A stretch of DNA of 41,604 bases from Crocosphaera sp. (GCA_030064935.1 JASJEA010000059.1:1-41604); one strand, 5' to 3'; positions 23,401 through 31,267 are shown, numbered from the stretch's first letter. Notes: a model not told the origin generated them from the letters alone. Made by a program: numbers and translations.

Positions 23401-26393
23401 AACTCAAAGGGGTTGGGGAGTTTCAAGGAACCCTGAGCGGGAAAAACCTACTAACCGCCCCCACCAATCCTGGCAATATTCAACTTATAGGAGACCTAAC
23501 CTTACGCAACTTTGCCTTTAACGATCGCATTTTTGAACCCTTACTAACAGGTAAAATCGAGGCCAGTCTAGGTCAAACCATTGCTCTAGACTTACGAGGG
23601 AATGAAGATGTCATTGCTGCATCTTTGCAACCTTGTATCCGTGAAGACTGTCCCTTGCCTTACCTTCCCGTCGCCTTTGAACTGCGTCAGCAAGCAGGGG
23701 AGCAAGCCCCCATTGCCGTAACAGGTAGGTTACGAGGAGAAGAATTAGTCACGAAGATTGAGCAATTTCCTCTGGACATCTTTAAAATTGCTCCAGGACA
23801 AAACTATGGTATTCCTGGCTTTTTGTCAGGGAAAGTAGAAACGGAGGTTGTTATTAACCCCTACACCTTAGAAGGAAGAGGAAGACTGATCATCGACAAT
23901 CCCAGTATTGGCTTTGTAGAAGCAACCCAACTCACCGCAGATGTCATTTATCAAAACAATATTGCCCGCTTGCAGAACGCAACTCTTAGCTTAGGTCAAA
24001 GTTTATATGCTGTGCAAGGATCACTTAATTTAGAATCAGGGGATATCGATGGTCGGTTAAATATAGAAGAAGGTCGTGTCCAAGACCTCTTTATTGCTCT
24101 TAAAATCTCCAATGTGGAACGTTTGCTAGACTTACTAAAGATTAAACCCATTGACTATCAAAATGCCACCGCCATACCTCCCCAGTCCGTAGGAAACCCC
24201 GATGGCAATATTGCTGAACAAATCAACTTACTAGCTGTAATTGACCAAAAAATTCGAGAAATAGCCAATCAACGAGAAAAAGGTGGAGTTCCCACTGAAC
24301 TCGATATTCGAGGTAATTTTAATACAGAGATTGTCTTAGGAGGGACGATTTATCGACCCAATATTAGTGTTGCCTTAAGCGGAACAAACTGGGAATGGCA
24401 TCCCCAAACTTCCTATCCCGATGTCATAGAACCTTTGGGGTTAGTAATACGCGATCAATCGTTTATTCCCATCAATGAAATTACCCTGAATGCTGATTTA
24501 ACCAATAATGTCTTGACTATTAATCCTGCTGCTATTCAGATTAATAGAACTCGTTTAGGTTTAGAAGGAACGTTTTCTTTACAAGAAGTGGCCGCAAATT
24601 GGCAGGTTAATTATTTATCTATTGATACCATTAATAACTTTATCAAGGTTCCCCTCGATGCAACCGGTGCCTTAAATGCTTCAGGATCGATTGGTGGTAG
24701 TCCCTTTAATCCCCAACTCCAAGGACAATTTGCCTTGGTGGATGCAACCTTTCAAGGAAGACCTATAGATGCTACGATCAGTGGAGAATTTGCCTATGAA
24801 AATGCGAGATTTCAACTCTTAACCAATGATAATTCCCTAGTTTTTGCCTCTCTAGATATTCCTTTTCCTACTTACGCCGATAATGATGCTTTTGCTATCA
24901 ATATTAGGTTAGATACAGAAGCATTAAAATTGGTCAGTATTTTAACAGGTGAACAGGTTTTCTTAGCAGGGGGAGAAGGGGAAATTAATGCCCAAGCAAC
25001 GGGGAACCTAGATATGTCTGAAGGTTTGTTAATATCGAACTTAAATGCAGGGGGAACGATAACTTTAAACGAAACCGTTTTTCAAAGCGTAGCCTTACCG
25101 CAACCCCTAACGGTTACTGGCAGAGTTTCCATTAATGATCAAGTGATTAATGTTGAACAAATACAAGGCAACTTTGCTGATAGTAACCTCAATATTTCCG
25201 GAATTTTACCCTTATTTCAACCCCAAAATAATTTAGAAAACCCGTTAACGGTTGCTATCGATAAAGGAGAAATTAACCTGGAAGGATTATATAGAGGATT
25301 AGTGGATGGTAAAATAACTGTCAGAGGTTCAGCTATTCAGCCCGTGGTTGGTGGCAATGTAAAATTAGCAAATGGAGAAATATTTATCCCAACTAACTTA
25401 GCAAGTCAAGAAGAAACCGTAGCGGAAATTAATCGATGGATTTTGCCCAGAAACCGTAGTCGAGTCGCTAGTAATCAACCGACTCCTTTTGTGCCAGAAT
25501 TAGATGGCTTTGAGGTAAGTTTAGAAAATTTATTTGTTGAAATTTTTCCTATTTTTAGATTCGATTTTGGTGGAGATGTTGTAGTAGATGGTTCTTTAGC
25601 AGATTTAACTGCTTTACAACCAGAAGGGTTTATTAATATTAATCGAGGGGTGGTAAACTTTTTAGAAACTCGCTTTTTTGTGCAACGTCGTAATAAAAAT
25701 CAAATCGCTTTTTCACCAGATAAAGGGTTATTAGATCCTCGACTGGATCTTTCTTTAAGAACAATTGTATCAGAAGTTCCAAATACTACAAAAAATATCC
25801 GTTCAGCCGATACAACCGAAATTCCTGATGATAGTCTTAATAAAGTACAACGGATTAATATTAATTTAGGGCTTAATGGACAATTATCTCAGTTAGTTCC
25901 CAACTTAGGGAAAGAGGAATTTCAAATTTGTCAAATACAAGATCCTCTTAAACCCATTGATACGACAACTAGCTTATCTCAAGAAGACTTGGATAAAGTG
26001 AGTACCTGTTTACAAACTCTCGCAGCACAAGGAACGAGTAATGAACAATTATTAGCTAATCCTGTGATCAGTTTAACAAGTAGTCCCCCTAGAAGTCAGG
26101 GACAAATTGTGCGTTTACTAGGAGAACAATTGATTGTTTTAGCAGAAGCCTTGCAAGGACAAAGTACCTCACAATTACTACAATTTGGGATTGTACAACT
26201 TGCCTTACCTATGGTATTCCAAACGGTTATCTATGACATCGAAACGACAGTCAGCGATACCATTAATAGTGCAGAATTCAGGATTGTTCCTTTTCTAGAA
26301 ACCATCTATGAAGTAGAAGATAAAGGTTATGTTCGTCTTTCCTACGATTACGCCTTTAATGAGTTTCGTATGAGATATGAGAAACGATTTTAA
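20454..26393 (+). CDS. tamB: TamB / TIC236-type translocation and assembly module protein
   Basis: This 1979-residue protein is the largest gene in the window. It has one N-terminal membrane anchor (about residues 33-53, TIITGGVLFSLGIGTYAG) after a Pro-rich cytoplasmic tail. A very long repetitive beta-rich body follows, and a C-terminal TamB/DUF490 domain ends in YVRLSYDYAFNEFRMRYEKRF (quoted end 21 residues in two parts: YVRLSYDYAF, NEFRMRYEKRF). TamB-like proteins bridge the inner and outer membranes and help outer-membrane protein assembly or lipid transport; the plastid relative is TIC236. I chose the ATG at 20454, which follows CACGGAATT; a GTG at 20406 would add 16 residues. It is monocistronic with a strong terminator at its stop codon. 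Confidence 0.92.
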   Translation: MTNLPPSPPPDPSGGGTSVFRKLVNFIKKPSTIITGGVLFSLGIGTYAGVNYFVYQKLSPLLSTELSKVLEREVRVGEVESFSLNRIRIGRSSIPTTETDSDRADIEGLTVQFNPLPLLMGQPLDVDITIDDPNLYIEQDSSGEWVKLPEFEEGKELNLPIDIRADIILNNANISILPQGFDELVKLKADGKAGYIYKSNDDQVVSYNLDVDLLSSAVNIEGKTNIKSWQTEAQLMISQLSLPELAGLIPDLPVSIKEGLIESNLNINLPSLEGIEATEGLGKFEISDLEAALKPLKVPITLSLGLEFLGKSVNFRDTRLSLGEFNTDVEGSVNWQDGYNIDINVNPFLLSNLSKILEIKLPINLQGEIGGKISLRGEIKNPILTGSINNTQTLLIEKTAIRDFKTVFQATLNQINLQQLQIKPIVGGDITATGKVDLGILEALEENRKIDWQKMPIALAFTANLPGEKLAQPYYQSPQNVSIGTITAKGQVGGELGDPKGKIEWSAPGIINVSGENISGRGSILLGNKNILIQDTVLSSNQGNITVQGLGNIDKKQWQTLIKANQFSLNPFVELACSFVPCNNEILSQTVTLSSGNINLTGKLDNFALDTIKSQGNLNLQIGQGAIALETALSQGNISGRAVVSGLPLDPYIPNVTVPVQLNRSNVNLSGSLTNIFQNGQLNINRLNVNGNVQLSVNRSPINANIEVSNGILTTLAQVGTIALNPIIANLPVQSTLVSSDIILTGNLNSLLSSLGDTPDISSFRGNADVKLTVDGSPINVVGDLGSGQVRGVVDLSGLSLDNLVPNLPITAQLVGGQAIVSSQVLPLLSTKPDLSTAQALVNLQLATADGTIDTLTRLQNNQWTSEITASNLKPALILTQILPDAPKVDINDLNAEISLSGSISSLFDEGGILPINANNITVQADGQSLNATGQILVSNPLTAPDATVNLSVEATSTLDDLPLTQLISLVPLEQDFLPEELELKGVGEFQGTLSGKNLLTAPTNPGNIQLIGDLTLRNFAFNDRIFEPLLTGKIEASLGQTIALDLRGNEDVIAASLQPCIREDCPLPYLPVAFELRQQAGEQAPIAVTGRLRGEELVTKIEQFPLDIFKIAPGQNYGIPGFLSGKVETEVVINPYTLEGRGRLIIDNPSIGFVEATQLTADVIYQNNIARLQNATLSLGQSLYAVQGSLNLESGDIDGRLNIEEGRVQDLFIALKISNVERLLDLLKIKPIDYQNATAIPPQSVGNPDGNIAEQINLLAVIDQKIREIANQREKGGVPTELDIRGNFNTEIVLGGTIYRPNISVALSGTNWEWHPQTSYPDVIEPLGLVIRDQSFIPINEITLNADLTNNVLTINPAAIQINRTRLGLEGTFSLQEVAANWQVNYLSIDTINNFIKVPLDATGALNASGSIGGSPFNPQLQGQFALVDATFQGRPIDATISGEFAYENARFQLLTNDNSLVFASLDIPFPTYADNDAFAINIRLDTEALKLVSILTGEQVFLAGGEGEINAQATGNLDMSEGLLISNLNAGGTITLNETVFQSVALPQPLTVTGRVSINDQVINVEQIQGNFADSNLNISGILPLFQPQNNLENPLTVAIDKGEINLEGLYRGLVDGKITVRGSAIQPVVGGNVKLANGEIFIPTNLASQEETVAEINRWILPRNRSRVASNQPTPFVPELDGFEVSLENLFVEIFPIFRFDFGGDVVVDGSLADLTALQPEGFININRGVVNFLETRFFVQRRNKNQIAFSPDKGLLDPRLDLSLRTIVSEVPNTTKNIRSADTTEIPDDSLNKVQRININLGLNGQLSQLVPNLGKEEFQICQIQDPLKPIDTTTSLSQEDLDKVSTCLQTLAAQGTSNEQLLANPVISLTSSPPRSQGQIVRLLGEQLIVLAEALQGQSTSQLLQFGIVQLALPMVFQTVIYDIETTVSDTINSAEFRIVPFLETIYEVEDKGYVRLSYDYAFNEFRMRYEKRF

Positions 26394-26426
26394 TAAGCAG
26401 GGTGGGCAATCCCCACCCTACTTATT
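26392..26426 (+). terminator. Terminator at the tamB stop codon, built on the GGGTGGGCA palindrome
   Basis: The stem runs AATAAG, a two-base mismatch, GGGTGGG and then CCCACCC, mismatch, CTTATT, so the outer arms include the last bases of the tamB stop codon. The inner part is related to the repeats at 11327 and 11821. A T-run is lacking, and the core also resembles the 3' end of the adjacent tnpB element. Confidence 0.65.
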
Positions 26427-26486
26427 CATGGTAAAGATTTATCCTAATGTCGGGCAGAATACCCCATACTTCTACAAGATGGGGAC

Positions 26487-26530
26487 GGGGCTTTTAAAGT
26501 GCGGAAGTGGTTCCGCACTTTAAAAGCCCC
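26487..26530. repeat. Perfect 20-bp stem hairpin left of tnpB
   Basis: GGGGCTTTTAAAGTGCGGAA pairs without mismatch with its reverse complement, with only GTGG as loop. It is preceded by a smaller hairpin, CCCCAT (26462-26467) with ATGGGG (26479-26484). It stands 113 bases before the tnpB ATG. It may be the left-end structure of the element or a terminator protecting tnpB from tamB read-through. Confidence 0.75.
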
Positions 26531-26642
26531 TCATGAATGACCGACCAAAATATAAACCGACCGAAGGGAGTCCACATAAAACTTAACTTTTTTGCACAAA
26601 ATAGATAACAGATGCTAGAGTATCCTTAAGGAGGTACTAGAC

Positions 26643-27794
26643 ATGGGTAATAAAGCGTATAAATTTCGGTTGTATCCAAATCAAGAACAGCAACAATTCT
26701 TAGCAAAATGTTTTGGTTGTTCAAGATTTGTGTATAACTATTTTCTGCGCTTAACTACTGATATCTATGCCGACTGTAAAAAGAGCTTAAGATACAAAGA
26801 ATGGGCTAAATTACTAACATCTCTAAAAAAAGAGTTTGAGTGGCTAAAAGAGGTCAATTCTCAAGCATTACAGCAAACGCTTAAAGATTTAGAAACTGCT
26901 TATTCTCGCTTTTTTAAGGGATTAGCCAAGTTTCCTAGATTCAAGAAAAGGTCTAATAAGCAATCCTTTCGAGTTCCTCAACACTTTTCTATGACCTCAG
27001 AAGAGAAGTTACAACTTCCGAAAATGTCTCCTATTAAGATGATAATTCATCGAGAAATAGAAGGAGATATTAAAAGTGTAACGATTAGTAAAACTGCATC
27101 AGGAAAATATTATGCCTCAATTATTACAGAGTTAGACATCCCAAAAGCTCCCTTAAATGGGGAAAAAATCGGGATGGATCTAGGACTTAAAGATTTTTGT
27201 ATTACCAATAAACCTGAAAAGTTTGAGAATCCTCGTTATTTCCAACGTTCATTAAGAAGGTTAAAAATTAGACAAAGGAGGTTAAGTCGAAAAGACAAAG
27301 AATCTAACAATAGAAAAAAAGCTAGAGTTAAAGTAGCCAAAATTCACGAAAAAGTTGCTAACCAAAGATTAGACTATCAACACAAAATAAGTCTCAAGTT
27401 AACTAACGAGAACCAAGTTATTAGTTGTGAGGACTTGAATATTAAGGGGATGGTTAAAAATCGAAAACTAGCCAAGCAAATTAGTGACGTAGCATGGGGA
27501 CAGTTCCTAACCCTTTTAGAATACAAAGGTGACATCTATGGATGTGAAATAAAACTCGTGAAAAGATTCTTTCCTAGTTCTAAAAGATGTTCTAGTTGTG
27601 GGTATATCAAAGAAGATTTAACCCTAAAAGATAGAGATTGGACTTGTCCAAAATGTCATGCACATCACGACAGAGATATTAACGCCTGTCATAATTTGCT
27701 GCAATTCTCTGATGGATATATAGGGCAGGAAGTGTCCGAATCTACGCCTAACCAGACAGTTGAAACACTGTGTATCAAGAGCAGTAGTTCTTGA
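26643..27794 (+). CDS. tnpB: RNA-guided endonuclease TnpB (IS200/IS605 family)
   Basis: The 383-residue protein has the complete TnpB architecture. An N-terminal helix-turn-helix/wedge region is present (KAYKFRLYPNQEQQQFLAKC). The RuvC-I site is GMDLGLKDF (Asp179), RuvC-II is SCEDLNIKGM (Glu263), a zinc ribbon uses Cys316, Cys319, Cys335 and Cys338, and RuvC-III is DRDINACHN (Asp345). All three catalytic acidic residues are present, so it should be active as an RNA-guided DNA nuclease, the ancestor-like relative of Cas12. The ATG follows AAGGAGGT, an ideal ribosome binding site. The guide omega RNA is expected from the 3' end of the gene and the following hairpins. No tnpA neighbour exists. 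Confidence 0.93.
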   Translation: MGNKAYKFRLYPNQEQQQFLAKCFGCSRFVYNYFLRLTTDIYADCKKSLRYKEWAKLLTSLKKEFEWLKEVNSQALQQTLKDLETAYSRFFKGLAKFPRFKKRSNKQSFRVPQHFSMTSEEKLQLPKMSPIKMIIHREIEGDIKSVTISKTASGKYYASIITELDIPKAPLNGEKIGMDLGLKDFCITNKPEKFENPRYFQRSLRRLKIRQRRLSRKDKESNNRKKARVKVAKIHEKVANQRLDYQHKISLKLTNENQVISCEDLNIKGMVKNRKLAKQISDVAWGQFLTLLEYKGDIYGCEIKLVKRFFPSSKRCSSCGYIKEDLTLKDRDWTCPKCHAHHDRDINACHNLLQFSDGYIGQEVSESTPNQTVETLCIKSSSS

Positions 27795-27838
27795 GGGTAG
27801 GAAGCCCCACCCTCAACGTAGTAGGGTGGGGTACTTCA
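27791..27838 (+). ncRNA. Right-end hairpins of tnpB, candidate omega-RNA 3' scaffold
   Basis: TTGAGGGT (27791-27798) can pair with ACCCTCAA (27809-27816). Alternatively CCCCACCCT (27805-27813) can pair with AGGGTGGGG (27823-27831). The two pairings share bases and exclude each other. In characterised TnpB systems the guide RNA scaffold ends at the element right end and continues into the flank, so the guide would start just after about 27838. The exact border is inferred. Confidence 0.5.
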
Positions 27839-28399
27839 CTAAGTACGGTTAAAGGAAACAATCCAAGTACCGATATAAACCCTTAAAGGAATTTGTCCTG
27901 AGGTTAAAACATCACAGATGAAATAATAAGTGCCAGAACTTGGGTTTTTCAGATTAGAAAAGACAATTTCGGCTGCATTCCCTGCTTCGAGGGGTTCTTT
28001 GAGATCAATTTCTATAACGCGACTTTCCTTATCCCAATAAACATCTTTAAGGGGAAGGGACTCGCCGTCAACTCTTACCTCTACGGAATTGGTGTTAAAT
28101 TTACCATCAAATTCAGGATCTTTAAGATAAGAGATAAAAAACTTACTGACTCCTTGACTTAACTTCTTCTTTTTGATCCGAAGTCTCATCCGTTCACCCA
28201 TAAATCTGGGCCGTCCATCGAAGTCTAGTTTATACCCTAGAATATCACTCCGTTCTTCTACACCACTAAAAATCACTAACCCTGGATTACCATTGGCTAG
28301 GGATAGGGGTTGCACACCGGTTAAGACACACCCAGACAAGGCTAAAGCTGCTATAACACGCTTTGATAGCCCTCTGGCTATGTTTGTTACTTTACTCAT
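27839..28399 (-). CDS. DUF2808 family lipoprotein
   Basis: The 186-residue protein has a signal peptide ending in the lipobox LSGC (Cys24), so it is probably lipid-anchored. The body is a DUF2808 domain: NPGLVIFSGVEE, the LRIKKKKLSQGVSKFFISY segment, and a closing YYFICDVLTSGQIPLRVYIG followed by TWIVSF. The family is found mainly in cyanobacteria and has no known activity. I chose the ATG at 28399, which places the signal peptide normally; an upstream frame extension to 28474 does not look like a signal sequence. The stop codon is formed at the edge of the tnpB element, and the two genes converge. Confidence 0.85.
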   Translation of the reverse strand: MSKVTNIARGLSKRVIAALALSGCVLTGVQPLSLANGNPGLVIFSGVEERSDILGYKLDFDGRPRFMGERMRLRIKKKKLSQGVSKFFISYLKDPEFDGKFNTNSVEVRVDGESLPLKDVYWDKESRVIEIDLKEPLEAGNAAEIVFSNLKNPSSGTYYFICDVLTSGQIPLRVYIGTWIVSFNRT

Positions 28400-28534
28400 A
28401 ATTAACTCTGTTTTAGAATCACTCGTTTTCAATACAGAGCGATAATTGTTCACTCCTGATGATAAGGATAACAAAAGAGTGACCTAAAAGGCTTGACAAT
28501 TTTTGTTGACGTTCTAGGGCAATTTTCTTTATAT

Positions 28535-29191
28535 TTACTGAGGAGGACTCTCAGAAGAGGGTTCTTCGGAGGGAGTTGTTTCCGTAGGAGGTGGGGATAA
28601 TTGAGGTTCAGGTTCTGTAATTTCAGGACTAGGAATGAAAAACAGAGCAAAGGCAGCCACAACCAAACTAGCAATGCCTAAAGTAGCAGGAACCGCTCGC
28701 TGTGCCAAGGGTTCATCTGGGGGACGATAACGACGAGAGATAGGTTGTAATTGTAGAGTTAGGTCTGGTAAGGTGCGACTATCAGCAAAAAATTGATCAA
28801 TGCTTTCTACTAAATCAAATAATTGAATGGTTGTTAAGAGAATTTCTACAGGGTTTTCACTTTCGGGGCCAGGATACCAGGTGAGGCGATGACGATATTC
28901 CCCTGGAACGCTTTCTAAATTAAATTTATCCTCTTGTGCTTGACCATAAACAGGGTGAGGAATACCACTTAGATACCCTTGAGCGTATTCACTGACCGTT
29001 TTAACCAAATTCTCCAAAAAATCACGACCTCCTTGTAATTTTTGCTCTACCCCCATAAATTGACATTGAGCATTGACTAAAATTGAAAGAACAGGACGAG
29101 GATCGCTGGTATCACTGGGGGATAAACTATTACTCATTCCTTCTAAGAGTAAAGTGCAATTGGGTAAACTATACTTACGTTGAATATTCAC
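28535..29191 (-). CDS. DUF4335 domain membrane protein
   Basis: The 218-residue protein begins MNIQRKYSLPNCTLLLEG, typical of DUF4335. It has a conserved middle part (LTWYPGPESENPVEILLTT), one membrane helix at about 166-186, and a Pro/Glu/Ser-rich tail outside it. It starts with GTG, and this GTGA overlaps the TGA stop of the DUF3038 gene by four bases; GGGGAGG lies a few bases upstream, so the two genes are translationally coupled. DUF4335 and DUF3038 are cyanobacterial families usually found together. No function is known; a small membrane complex is a reasonable guess from the coupling only. Confidence 0.88.
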   Translation of the reverse strand: MNIQRKYSLPNCTLLLEGMSNSLSPSDTSDPRPVLSILVNAQCQFMGVEQKLQGGRDFLENLVKTVSEYAQGYLSGIPHPVYGQAQEDKFNLESVPGEYRHRLTWYPGPESENPVEILLTTIQLFDLVESIDQFFADSRTLPDLTLQLQPISRRYRPPDEPLAQRAVPATLGIASLVVAAFALFFIPSPEITEPEPQLSPPPTETTPSEEPSSESPPQ

Positions 29192-29817
29192 GCAACCTCC
29201 CCATCAAATAAACTAATCCAAAAGCGTTGCAAGCCAGTGGTTCCTGTACAAAATAATAGCTGTTTTAGTAATAATAAAGCCAGTTCATTTAACTCTTCTT
29301 CCGATGCAAGATAGACTGAAACCTTAGCACGACGGGGGTTCATGCGACTACGAAAATGGGCACGAAATTGATCTAAATACTCAGCTAAGAGAAAGTGACA
29401 AGTCACAGGTAAGCCTTTGTCACGCATTTGCTGTTCTGCCAATAATAATTGACGAATCTGTACAGTTAACGGTTTGACACGATAATTGGCGATAACGACT
29501 AGGGCTTTTGCTTGTTCAATGGTCAAGGTATTACGGGTGTAAGCCCGTCGCCAAGGGTTACTCGAACGGAGTCGCCAAAGTGCAATACGATTTTTGATGA
29601 TCTCCTGAAGATTGAAATGTTTCACCGTTGTTAACATCTTCTCTGAAGCCCCTAACTCCAGGGCTTCAAGGGCTAATAATAAAAGATCGATGTGTTGTTG
29701 AATACGCGCAGCACATCGTTGTCCAGAAATCGTAAAATCTGGCAAAACATCTAAAACCATTGGTTTTGAATCAACAGAAGAATTGGAATCGGACATTGTG
29801 CTTACAAAAGGACTCAT
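29188..29817 (-). CDS. DUF3038 domain protein
   Basis: The 209-residue soluble, helix-rich protein shows the DUF3038 core from about residue 30 (DFTISGQRCAARIQQHIDLL, then LLALEALELG) to the end. There is no signal peptide or membrane segment. It is the first gene of a coupled pair with DUF4335 (four-base overlap). A second ATG seven codons downstream (29796) could also be used; neither has a strong ribosome binding site. Function unknown. The upstream spacer (29818-30085) carries an array of hairpins. Confidence 0.88.
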   Translation of the reverse strand: MSPFVSTMSDSNSSVDSKPMVLDVLPDFTISGQRCAARIQQHIDLLLLALEALELGASEKMLTTVKHFNLQEIIKNRIALWRLRSSNPWRRAYTRNTLTIEQAKALVVIANYRVKPLTVQIRQLLLAEQQMRDKGLPVTCHFLLAEYLDQFRAHFRSRMNPRRAKVSVYLASEEELNELALLLLKQLLFCTGTTGLQRFWISLFDGEVA

Positions 29818-29861
29818 CTAACCATAGCATTAGATATCATATCTCAAATCTAGGATAAGGG

Positions 29862-29937
29862 TTGACTTCTCCTCCGCATAAATGACGGAGGATTCTAAGC
29901 AGATGCAAAGCAACGGGTTAAAACCAGGTTGCTTTGC
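29862..29937 (-). repeat. Two-hairpin module, copy 1 (IS605 right-end-like)
   Basis: Plus-strand reading: TTGACTTCTCCT leads into stem 1, TCCTCCG (29870-29876) with CGGAGGA (29886-29892) and a nine-base loop. Next comes TTCTAAGCAGAT, then stem 2, GCAAAGCAAC (29905-29914) with GTTGCTTTGC (29928-29937), with GGTTAAAACC in the loop. A second module with the same plan is at 41477-41553. The reverse strand ends in GAATCC, hairpin and AGTCAA, the style of IS200/IS605 right ends, but no tnpB is adjacent. Two more hairpins follow at 29968-29988 and 29999-30018. Confidence 0.65.
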
Positions 29938-30085
29938 CTCTTTTAGCTGATCAGAACTTTAATTTCTGGGGACGCGTCAAAACGCCCCTAGACACTCGAC
30001 TTAAATCAAAATTTAAGTGTTGTGCTTACTTCTTGATTCAGTGGCTCATAGGGTAAACCTTTGTTTATCATTGCCTAATGCCCAT

Positions 30086-31267
30086 TTAGCTTTGAGACAA
30101 CCTTTGTACTGATTCTCCTCCTAACAAGTCATGGGCATCTACCAGAAAGTCAGGAATTTTATCGCGATGAGGACTATGGATTAAAGCTTGAGATAAATCC
30201 AATTTTTGAACATTCTCAGCATTTTGCCCAGGAAACCAATGGCCTCCATTTCCCAATAAGTTATATCTCTTTTTTCCATATTCGACCATGTCGTAAGATA
30301 AGGCTAAATTCCGTAACCATAAAATTGTTTTAATATTAATATTTCCTGGGGTTGCCTGATGCTCCGGTAAACCATGCTCCCAAGTTTTAAACCAATCTTC
30401 CCCTAATGTTTTTTTTGCTTCTTCTTCTAATCGAGTCAAAATCGGCTCTAAGATAGTTTGGGCATCTTCAAATAAGGAAATGGTCTTTAAATGCTCATCA
30501 AAATCCGTAGCACGAGCAGCCCCTAAGCTGAGGGTATGCACTTGCGGATGGGATAAACAAAAAAGATCATTAAATACCATCGGACTTAAGGGTTGACATA
30601 ATTTTACTAATTTTTCGGGGGGATCATACAGTTTTCCTCCTTTATCAGAAGGACTAATAATAAAGACTCCTAGATCATGTTTTTTCGCTGTCTCTATGGC
30701 TGGCCAATTCGTTTGGTTAATATAGTACCAATGGAGATTAACATAATCAAAACAATCCGTTTCTATGGTTTTTTGAATAACTTTCGTTGAACCATGAGTA
30801 GAAAAGCCAATAAAACGAACTTTTCCCTGTTGTTGTAATTTTAGAGCTTCATCTAAACATCCCCCCGGACGGATGCAGTAGTCTAAAATTTCATCTGTAT
30901 TAATTCCGTGTAAACCTAATAAGTCAACATAGTCCAACCGTAAAAATTTCAAAGATTGATTAAATTGATCACGAAATTGTTTAGGATCTTCTTTAGGTGA
31001 TACTTTAGTCTGAATAATTAATTTATCCCTAGGAAATTTAGGGAGTATTTTTCCTAGCTGCATCTCTGATGTACCGTAACCTCTAGCGGTTTCAATATGA
31101 TTGATGCCTACTTCTAAAGCTCTGTTAATGGTTGCTTCTAAATTACGTTGATTCTCCTGAGGAATTTGCCAGTTAGGAACATCTTTCCACTTATATTGAT
31201 AACGCATTCCTCCACAGGAAAAGACTGGCATCTCTAATTCTGTACGACCAAATCTTCGATATTCCAT
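30086..31267 (-). CDS. Aldo/keto reductase family protein
   Basis: The 393-residue protein has the AKR (alpha/beta)8 barrel sequence: MEYRRFGRTELEMPVFSCGG start, YG in ETARGYGTSEMQLGKIL (catalytic Tyr), Lys in IIQTKVSPKED, His in LLGLHGIN, and a C-terminal NADPH-binding part. The usual catalytic Asp before the Tyr (D-x-A) is Glu here (IETARGY). About 100 extra residues at the C-terminus (from about 275) distinguish it from minimal AKRs and fit the longer cyanobacterial/plant subgroup. No ferredoxin-type cysteine cluster is visible. The start is ATG. The SDR gene lies 53 bases upstream on the same strand, so an operon is possible. Substrate unknown. Confidence 0.88.
   Translation of the reverse strand: MEYRRFGRTELEMPVFSCGGMRYQYKWKDVPNWQIPQENQRNLEATINRALEVGINHIETARGYGTSEMQLGKILPKFPRDKLIIQTKVSPKEDPKQFRDQFNQSLKFLRLDYVDLLGLHGINTDEILDYCIRPGGCLDEALKLQQQGKVRFIGFSTHGSTKVIQKTIETDCFDYVNLHWYYINQTNWPAIETAKKHDLGVFIISPSDKGGKLYDPPEKLVKLCQPLSPMVFNDLFCLSHPQVHTLSLGAARATDFDEHLKTISLFEDAQTILEPILTRLEEEAKKTLGEDWFKTWEHGLPEHQATPGNINIKTILWLRNLALSYDMVEYGKKRYNLLGNGGHWFPGQNAENVQKLDLSQALIHSPHRDKIPDFLVDAHDLLGGESVQRLSQS

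Larger units (their letters stand above)
26457..27838 (+). mobile_element. IS200/IS605-type element with tnpB only (IS1341-like)
   Basis: A complete tnpB gene is flanked by subterminal hairpins: a two-hairpin array on the left (26462-26530) and overlapping hairpins on the right (27791-27831). No tnpA (Y1 transposase) gene is present, so it would need a TnpA from elsewhere to move. These elements have no inverted terminal repeats, so the limits given are approximate and inferred from the hairpins; the right end abuts the stop codon of the convergent DUF2808 gene. Confidence 0.7.
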
